From Peribacillus sp. FSL H8-0477 (GTDB taxonomy: Bacteria > Bacillota > Bacilli > Bacillales > DSM-1321), in NCBI RefSeq assembly GCF_038002765.1, contig NZ_JBBODE010000001.1, positions 682,001 to 746,000 on the forward strand: a DNA stretch of 64,000 nt, read 5' to 3'. The position numbers were made by a program, and so were the translations under genes. The notes beneath the pieces were generated by a model. The model worked only from the letters and a program-made list of their open reading frames with translations, was not told the origin of the DNA and did no database searches. Shown in pieces: positions 58,307-64,000 of the stretch (positions within the stretch are counted from its first letter, which is position 1; every line of letters starts with the position of its first letter).

Positions 58307-58984
58307 TTATTCTGTTTCAGTCTTTTCAAAAGTCCAAATTGCATTATTGTAAATAACACCTGCTCCAAATAACCCTCTATCTACCAATAAATAATAAGGT
58401 TCAACTTCTTCACCATCAAAAACCGCTTGCCCACTTGCAGACTCTCCCGGTTTTAGAGTCCCTGTAAGTTCATCTATACTATCAAAAAATGCTGAATCAT
58501 TAGGCATTCCTTGTCCTTTCAAATCACTAGTTAACTCCAAACTGTTGATAGGATCTAGAGCATTTATATTTGTATCACCTACATTTTTCACTGTCATTTC
58601 AACAATAAAGAAGTATTTTTGCAAAGGTTTTTCACCATCAATTTCATTAGCTTTTTTTATTGAATTGACAGTAACTTCAAATTTACCCAACGTATTTTGA
58701 ATAGTTGCAGTATCACCAATTTTAAGATTTTTTTGATCTTTAGGGGTTCCAGCATTTTTCTTACTAACTTTCTCTGTTTCTTTATCCGTTTCTCCCCCTG
58801 ACTTTTGATCACTATTCTTCTCTTCTGATGAGGGATCTTCCTTTTCAGAAACTTCCCCATTATCTTTCTCATCATTCGACTTTGAAGGAGTTTCTAGTTT
58901 GTCGTTTTCTGTACTTGAAGAACAAGCCCCTAATACCCCTAAACTCATTAATATTAGCCCTATTATAGTAAATAATCTCTTCAT
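58307..58984 (-). CDS. DUF4352 lipoprotein
   Basis: 225 residues. Lipobox LGACS with Cys at about 21. A Ser/Glu/Lys-rich linker (about 23-85) leads to a beta-sandwich DUF4352 domain (about 90-225; IGDTATIQN, MTVKNVGDTNIN, LKPGESASGQAVFD). DUF4352 domains are telokin-like and serve in extracellular binding. It lies within the Tad operon between the 721-residue protein and the second TadE-like gene. It may be an unrelated insertion or a pilus lipoprotein. Confidence 0.88.
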   Translation of the reverse strand: MKRLFTIIGLILMSLGVLGACSSSTENDKLETPSKSNDEKDNGEVSEKEDPSSEEKNSDQKSGGETDKETEKVSKKNAGTPKDQKNLKIGDTATIQNTLGKFEVTVNSIKKANEIDGEKPLQKYFFIVEMTVKNVGDTNINALDPINSLELTSDLKGQGMPNDSAFFDSIDELTGTLKPGESASGQAVFDGEEVEPYYLLVDRGLFGAGVIYNNAIWTFEKTETE

Positions 58985-59009
58985 AGATCGTAAGCCTCCA
59001 TCATCAGTT

Positions 59010-61175
59010 TTAATAAGAATAATTTACTTTTTCGTTAATATAATAACGGTTGTTTACCACCGTTCCTTTTAGTACAGCAGTTTTTCCTAATAATCCAGTT
59101 ACGCTTGGTAAAAACCATAACTTTACAGAAGCAGTTACTTCCCCTGAGATATATGTAGGAAGTTTTGTTAAGTCAGATTTCGTACTGTGTTCAATTACCG
59201 CCATTGTACGGGGTATCTTGCTTCCTTCATCATGCATGAACAAAAATAATCGAAGGTAATCTCTATAACTAGTCTGAAATCTTAATTTCCCAAAAAACCT
59301 TATTGGTTTTCCCAGTTGAATTGTCCTCATATCCTCAGCAGTTTTTATAATAGCAGTTGATAATGCAAATGCCCATGCATACGGACCAGCTAGGGTTCCA
59401 GGTTTAGAAAATGCATCCAAGAGATTAATAGCAAACCGAAACGCAAATAGTTCTGTCATGGCCGCCGCATAATTGGCTCCTGATGAATGTAAGCCATACG
59501 TAATATACTCAACTTGATTATTCTCGAGTAATCCCGCTTCTGCTCCGCTTTTTGAAAAATCATGGCTTTTAAAATGATTTAGAATATATTCGTTAATGTA
59601 CGCTTTATCACGAGAATTGATTAAGATATCACCAATAGACTTAAAAATCATGTCAACAATACTCATTGCATCCTTAGCAAAATCATCTGGATTTTCTTTA
59701 TTGAATTCACTTTTACTTGCTTCGATTGCTCCTTTATATTTGCTTAATAAAGCTTTGAGCTCATCATAGGCTGTCTGATCGCCCATTACTGCCTTTGCTT
59801 CATTTATCACTTTGTCCAAATCATCGATAGCCTTGTCCAGCTCATCTTCTGCTTTTTCTTCTTCTTCTTTGGTCGCTTCATCTCTATTAGTTTCTACTCC
59901 CTCAATCATGGCTAACGCCTCATCAACAAACCCTTTTGTCTTCGTCTGTCTGCTGCTCAAATTTTGCGATTGTGTTGTCAATAAACTCCTTGATGCGTCC
60001 TTTAGTCTTGAACTACTCGTAAAAGACTCAAAGTTTTTTATGTATGGTACTAACCCATTATCACCCTCTGCAGCAGTAATAGCCTGATTAATTTTCTCTT
60101 TCAAATCAATAAAAAATGATTCCTCCATGACAAAGTCAGTAATTTTTTCTCTCATATTAGCTAAATCACCAGACCCAGGAGCACCTGAAACTGGATTCGC
60201 CGCTCCACGTGACGCTTCGATTGCATTGGCATAATCCTGTTCAGCTTGATCACGATTTTCTGCTATTTTATCAATAATTTTCGTATTAAAACCCTCAGCC
60301 TCTTCCAGAAGTTTCAGTGCATCCTTTAAATCATCTCTTACTGCTTCGGCCTTCATATTCATTTTTTCTGTAAGAGCTGCGACATTTTTCTCGAAATCTT
60401 TCGCTTTTTTTTGCTTGTCAGCGTTCTCTTCTTCCTCTTCTCCTTCCTCATCTCCTTCAAGTGGGACAACAATATCAAGATATTCATCAATTTGAGCAAC
60501 AATGTCCTTGACATTATTTACTTTGGGAAAGGAAGAGTTTGCATCGCCTTTGATGAGGGTTTCTAAATCATTTGCATTTCCAGCTGCAGCCTTGAGCTTA
60601 TTTTTCACCTCTTCTAATTTTTCGTCCCGCTTTTTCGCATTTTTGCTGATATCGGCTATGATATCTGTAAGAGCAGAAACTTCCTTAACAGCATCAGAAA
60701 CGGAGAGAAATCCTTCTATAAGTGACTTTCCGATTTCCATAGGGGCCTTGTATTTCATATCTTCAAGGATCTGATACTCAATCGTGTTTTTATTTGAAAG
60801 CATTTTACCATCGTCTACAGTAGTCGTAACTTGCCCATCGACTGGTGCTGTATCAACAAAACGAAAATAATCTCCTTCTTCTTGCTTCAGGTTTTCCTCA
60901 AACACCTTTTGAAAAATATCATTGGCCCCTTCTTGGCCGCCTTCAAAACCAAATAATCCATAAGATTTAACATCCTGATTGTAGGAAGACATAGTAGATC
61001 GTATCGCTGCTTTCGCCGCCTGGTCTGCATCTCGTTCAGCTGCCATTATTCGAATAAAATCAATTAATACAGCATTAAAAACAAAAAGGAGAAGGGTAAT
61101 AATGATTGCATAGATAGTGACTGCTCCATTTTCATCGATAACAAATTTATGAAAGCCTCTTTTTACCCATTTCAT
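59010..61175 (-). CDS. TadG-like protein with long coiled coil (DUF5702-like)
   Basis: 721 residues. The N-terminus has DENG | AVTIYAIIITLLLFVFNAVLI: a Gly before the possible cleavage and one membrane helix, but Tyr rather than Glu at +5. The region from about 120 to 480 is acidic and alpha-helical with long coiled-coil stretches (an EEGEEEEE run at about 243). Residues 520-721 form a more globular domain. Extracytoplasmic location is expected. It resembles DUF5702 proteins of Gram-positive Tad-like loci (family impression, unchecked). Confidence 0.75.
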   Translation of the reverse strand: MKWVKRGFHKFVIDENGAVTIYAIIITLLLFVFNAVLIDFIRIMAAERDADQAAKAAIRSTMSSYNQDVKSYGLFGFEGGQEGANDIFQKVFEENLKQEEGDYFRFVDTAPVDGQVTTTVDDGKMLSNKNTIEYQILEDMKYKAPMEIGKSLIEGFLSVSDAVKEVSALTDIIADISKNAKKRDEKLEEVKNKLKAAAGNANDLETLIKGDANSSFPKVNNVKDIVAQIDEYLDIVVPLEGDEEGEEEEENADKQKKAKDFEKNVAALTEKMNMKAEAVRDDLKDALKLLEEAEGFNTKIIDKIAENRDQAEQDYANAIEASRGAANPVSGAPGSGDLANMREKITDFVMEESFFIDLKEKINQAITAAEGDNGLVPYIKNFESFTSSSRLKDASRSLLTTQSQNLSSRQTKTKGFVDEALAMIEGVETNRDEATKEEEEKAEDELDKAIDDLDKVINEAKAVMGDQTAYDELKALLSKYKGAIEASKSEFNKENPDDFAKDAMSIVDMIFKSIGDILINSRDKAYINEYILNHFKSHDFSKSGAEAGLLENNQVEYITYGLHSSGANYAAAMTELFAFRFAINLLDAFSKPGTLAGPYAWAFALSTAIIKTAEDMRTIQLGKPIRFFGKLRFQTSYRDYLRLFLFMHDEGSKIPRTMAVIEHSTKSDLTKLPTYISGEVTASVKLWFLPSVTGLLGKTAVLKGTVVNNRYYINEKVNYSY

Positions 61176-61211
61176 TCTTTCCTTCTCCTTTTCTAAATAT
61201 ATTGCTTTAAA

Positions 61212-61865
61212 CTATTTTTTTTTACTTTTAAATTGTGTAATGTACCCTTTGTATTCGAGTGTTTCTTTAGATAAATAAATAACAAAATCAGTATTTCTAA
61301 TAAATTCCACTGGCTCTGTTACAGCCCGGCTAGCTTGTGCCTGCATGATATTCATCCCAAATAATTTCTCAACGGTTGGTGGAAGATACAAAGGCTGCTT
61401 CAGGGAGACAACAATACTATTCAATCCTTTATTACTTATTAACCCATTTGAATAGCGAACCTCCCCAGTAACCCCCCCCGGTATGTTAGTAACCAACTCA
61501 GAATGAAGTTTTTTACCGATCAAAGGATCCTCTCCTCCAAAGTCTAATTCGAACTTGGATAGAATACTGTTACTCGTCAAGCGCCAATATAACCCATCTC
61601 CATTATCAGTAGTATATTGACTAAATGCTCCCGTCTTAACATCCTTAGAACTATTACTCCAGACAAATGCTACATTATCCGCAATTCGATTTGCTTCAAA
61701 TTGAAGAATGGATTTATAGTAGATGACTAGACTAAAGAAGATAAGACTCATCGTGATGATCAGAATCATTGGGAAAATCATCGAAGCTTCTATGGTGAAA
61801 TTACCAGAATCACTTTTAATGAATGTTTTAACTGTTCTTTTCTGATATCTTTCCACGTTTACCAC
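61212..61865 (-). CDS. TadE-like pseudopilin, 217 residues
   Basis: A basic leader ends in KSDSG, then NFTIEASMIFPMILIITMSLIFF. This is a class III prepilin site (Gly21 | Asn22) with Glu at +5 and one membrane helix. The outer domain is of mixed structure. The gene lies 17 bp after the Flp gene. Confidence 0.85.
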   Translation of the reverse strand: MVNVERYQKRTVKTFIKSDSGNFTIEASMIFPMILIITMSLIFFSLVIYYKSILQFEANRIADNVAFVWSNSSKDVKTGAFSQYTTDNGDGLYWRLTSNSILSKFELDFGGEDPLIGKKLHSELVTNIPGGVTGEVRYSNGLISNKGLNSIVVSLKQPLYLPPTVEKLFGMNIMQAQASRAVTEPVEFIRNTDFVIYLSKETLEYKGYITQFKSKKK

Positions 61866-61882
61866 TTTCCATCTTCGTATTA

Positions 61883-62071
61883 TTATTCGCCTTGGAATTG
61901 TGTAACTTTTCCATCACCAAAATTTAATAGACTAGTAACCCAACTCGTGATTTTTTCTCTAAATGCTAAAGCAATTACGACAATAACAGCAATAATTAAC
62001 ATCATTTCAAGTGTTTGTAAACCTTCTTCGTCATTCCAAAATTTTGATAACCAACTAGAAAATTGTTTCAT
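61883..62071 (-). CDS. Flp-type (type IVb) pilin
   Basis: 62 residues. The leader MKQFSSWLSKFWNDEEG is cut before Leu18 (LQTLEMMLIIAVIVVIALAF), leaving Glu at +5. The mature pilin of about 45 residues is a single helix with a short tail, as for Flp pilins. GGAGG lies seven bases upstream. It should be the main fibre subunit. Confidence 0.92.
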   Translation of the reverse strand: MKQFSSWLSKFWNDEEGLQTLEMMLIIAVIVVIALAFREKITSWVTSLLNFGDGKVTQFQGE

Positions 62072-62095
62072 TTTAATTCCTCCATATAATTTTTT

Positions 62096-62959
62096 TTATA
62101 ATATTGATATTGCCGGATAACCTACAATAATCATCATGGCAATAAAAATCAAGATTAGTGGAAATACGAGCTTCGATGAGGCTTCTTCCCCCTTGGTTCT
62201 GGAAATACTTTTCCTTTTTTCCCATAGGACTGTTGATAATTCTCGAAGTGAAATTATTAGATCCTGACCGCCTTTTCGGTAGTTAAGCAGGACCGTAGTA
62301 GTAAATAGAGACACTTCCTGTATTCCGCATTTTTTGCTAAATTCATTCATGACATGTCCGAAAGGTTCATTGCTGGTAAGTTTATTCACTGTCACCTTTA
62401 GTTCTGCGTATAAAGGTGAGTCATTTTCACCTTTCATCTCAACACAGCGGACAATCGCTTGTTGAACTGTTTCTCCTGCATTAACGAGAAGGATAATTTT
62501 ATTCACCAATTCAGGCAGCTCAAGGAGGATCTTATTCTTTCGATCTTTTTCCTTATTCGATAATTGGTTGATCATAATCACTGGAATGATAAATGTAAAT
62601 ATACAGCCTGCTAAGAACATAACATGGTCGCCTGAAGAGAGTAAGGCAATCAGAAATGATCCAAGAAAGCAAACTAGTACAATAGAAATGAGTTGAGCGA
62701 TAAACATGCGCGTATGTTTCAAGGCTTCTCTGCTTCCATGTAAACCAATCATCTTCTGTTGTATATTAGAGACCTGAGTATGAAACCGCTCCATGATCAA
62801 CCATTTATTCATAATATAAAGAGACACTGGAGCCATAAATAGTAAGGAATATTGCCCGTTCATTTCAGTTATAAAGTCATCGTATTTGTTTCGAGAAACA
62901 ACTGAAAGAATAAAATATACAACAATAAGCGCCAGCACCAATACCCCATATATAGCCAT
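62096..62959 (-). CDS. tadC: Tad pilus inner-membrane platform protein TadC
   Basis: About 287-290 residues with four membrane helices and a T2SSF (GspF) domain (about 110-285), containing LPELVNKIILLVNAGETVQQAI and LRELSTVLWEKRKSISRTKGEEAS. With TadB it forms the platform that moves pilins. The start is uncertain. I use ATG 62959, eight bases after AAGGTG. GTG 62968 would make a 4-bp overlap with tadB. Confidence 0.88.
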   Translation of the reverse strand: MAIYGVLVLALIVVYFILSVVSRNKYDDFITEMNGQYSLLFMAPVSLYIMNKWLIMERFHTQVSNIQQKMIGLHGSREALKHTRMFIAQLISIVLVCFLGSFLIALLSSGDHVMFLAGCIFTFIIPVIMINQLSNKEKDRKNKILLELPELVNKIILLVNAGETVQQAIVRCVEMKGENDSPLYAELKVTVNKLTSNEPFGHVMNEFSKKCGIQEVSLFTTTVLLNYRKGGQDLIISLRELSTVLWEKRKSISRTKGEEASSKLVFPLILIFIAMMIIVGYPAISIL

Positions 62960-62964
62960 ATCCA

Positions 62965-63915
62965 TCACACCTTAATATTCATAATTCTTTGGCTCAGCCA
63001 ATATGAGAGTACAAGTAATCCAAGACATACGGTCATTATAATTGGCCCTAAGTTGGACCAGTTATAGAGAGGAGCTAAATAATCACCTGATGAGTATTTT
63101 AACAAAGCGATCATTCCGATAGGCATGACTGTCAGGATCCTTGATTCAAATTTCTTTTGGGCAATCATAATTTGGACCTCTTGCTGTATCTCGACCTTTT
63201 CTCCAATTATGTCAGCTGTTCTTCTAATGACTTCAACTAAATTACCACCTGTTCGTTTACAGGTAATAAACACATCAGCAAAATTCATAATGTCCTCAAG
63301 ATCTGAACGATTTGCAAAATCCCGAATTGCTCTCTCAATTGTTTCACCATTTTCCACCCTGCGATTGATGATTTCAAATTCACGTATAATATGCGTGTTA
63401 GGGTCCGGATAAAGCATTTTGAGGTCGAAGACAACTTCTCTAAAACTATTTTCAATCGAACGTCCCGCAGCAAGTGAGGAAGATAGAGAGGCAATGGCCT
63501 CTTTAAACTGGACCGAAAGTTTATCCTTTCGCTGAAAAAGTAATGAATGTTTCCTCATTTTAGGGAACAGAAGTCCTAGACTACTCAAAACGAAAGCAAT
63601 AACCATATTTTCATAGAAAAGCATACCTAATAGGAATAACGCAATCATCGCAATTGCTGCATAAAGAGTAAATTCTTTAACTGTCAAGTGATACTCAGAA
63701 TAATCTATCAAGTGTTTATCTACATTTCTAATTCGTTTCTTTGCAGTTTCTTCCTTAATTTCTCTCGCTTTTTTTGCAAAACTTGTTTCGATAGTTGCAG
63801 CTGGCTGACCTTCCACTATCGCTTTCTTTTCAGCTTCTTTCTTTTTATAGTTTATAAAGAAGTAAATTCCAAATATTACAGGGAGCAAGAGCAGGATCAA
63901 CATGTCTTGATTCAT
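62965..63915 (-). CDS. tadB: Tad pilus inner-membrane platform protein TadB
   Basis: 316 residues. One N-terminal helix, a helix pair at about 80-115 and C-terminal helices frame a T2SSF domain (about 140-285). That domain has LAAGRSIENSFREV and the FITCKRTGGNLVEVIRRTADII motif. AGGAGGAGGTGA lies upstream. It is co-transcribed with tadC. Confidence 0.9.
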   Translation of the reverse strand: MNQDMLILLLLPVIFGIYFFINYKKKEAEKKAIVEGQPAATIETSFAKKAREIKEETAKKRIRNVDKHLIDYSEYHLTVKEFTLYAAIAMIALFLLGMLFYENMVIAFVLSSLGLLFPKMRKHSLLFQRKDKLSVQFKEAIASLSSSLAAGRSIENSFREVVFDLKMLYPDPNTHIIREFEIINRRVENGETIERAIRDFANRSDLEDIMNFADVFITCKRTGGNLVEVIRRTADIIGEKVEIQQEVQIMIAQKKFESRILTVMPIGMIALLKYSSGDYLAPLYNWSNLGPIIMTVCLGLLVLSYWLSQRIMNIKV

Positions 63916-63936
63916 CTTTTCACCTCCTCCTATTAA

Positions 63937-64000
63937 TTATTTGTCGTAGATCCCAGCCATTTTCAATTTAGTAATTGATTGCAGTTTATTTTTTGTAGGC
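63937..64000 (-). CDS. 3' end of a gene upstream of tadB, probably the TadA/CpaF ATPase (partial)
   Basis: The frame runs into the window edge and ends at TAA (63937-63939) 21 bp before the tadB start. The last residues read PTKNKLQSITKLKMAGIYDK. In Tad loci, tadA normally precedes tadB, so this is expected to be the secretion ATPase; the inference is from position only. Confidence 0.4.
   Translation of the reverse strand, partial: PTKNKLQSITKLKMAGIYDK

Noticed and set aside
51087-64000. A full type VII secretion locus
   Set aside because: Only an EssB-like protein is seen. No WXG100 protein, EssC ATPase or EsaA is in the window, and the rest is Tad-like.

Overview
The window is a piece of an AT-rich, low-GC Gram-positive chromosome, almost certainly a spore-forming Bacillaceae member (Bacillus, Neobacillus or a close relative; genus inferred, not proven). 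The evidence is a set of recognisable Bacillus genes and arrangements: glcU-gdh, yuaF-floT behind a sigma-W-type promoter, yitJ-metH under an S-box (SAM) riboswitch, odhAB, helD, ykpA, head-to-head ku and ligD, bioY with a BirA box, and a LysM/SleB-type wall hydrolase. Ribosome binding sites are strong and most genes end in clear intrinsic terminators. I see no rRNA, tRNA, CRISPR array, prophage or intact insertion sequence.

Layout. 1-5.2 kb (minus strand) is a signalling block: a CheY-like receiver coupled to a hybrid histidine kinase, and a separately terminated Hpt-REC-GGDEF-REC diguanylate cyclase. 5.4-16.4 kb holds single genes, most with their own terminators: an alanyl-tRNA editing protein, a DUF5658 membrane protein, a GNAT acetyltransferase, HelD, a lipoprotein, an HD-GYP phosphodiesterase (the c-di-GMP counterpart of the cyclase), the ABC-F protein YkpA, small proteins including an unlisted 47-residue one, a TPR/hydrolase and a Gly/Tyr-rich protein. 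16.5-18.8 kb is the flotillin operon. 18.8-19.6 kb is a non-coding array of about 287-bp tandem repeats, each carrying five copies of a 9-bp motif spaced exactly 21 bp. 19.7-26.1 kb has glucose uptake/oxidation, biotin uptake, a YusW-like lipoprotein, a TrhA/hemolysin III protein, an ArsR-type regulator with its operator, a wall hydrolase, a GNAT protein and YjbQ. 26.1-29.3 kb is a MoxR-DUF58-membrane protein operon. 29.4-33.5 kb is odhAB. 33.9-38.9 kb has an extradiol dioxygenase, a polysaccharide deacetylase, a prolyl oligopeptidase and a DegV protein. 39.3-44.9 kb is the methionine operon. 45.0-51.0 kb has a methyltransferase, a MOSC protein, glycerol kinase and the NHEJ pair.

51.1-64.0 kb is the most unusual part: one long minus-strand gene train that begins upstream of the window. 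It encodes a Tad/Flp-type pilus machine (probable end of the TadA ATPase, TadB, TadC, Flp pilin, two TadE-like pseudopilins, a 721-residue TadG-like coiled-coil protein, a DUF4352 lipoprotein and a GxGD prepilin peptidase). It then continues without a visible terminator into a phospho-signalling module: an FHA protein, a PP2C phosphatase, a membrane-anchored Ser/Thr kinase, a zinc-ribbon membrane protein and a protein laid out like EssB/YukC of type VII secretion (cytosolic pseudokinase-like domain, one membrane helix, helical outer domain). The inference is a Thr-phosphorylation-controlled Tad pilus or secretion machine that carries an EssB-like component. This is the best candidate in the window for an under-described system.
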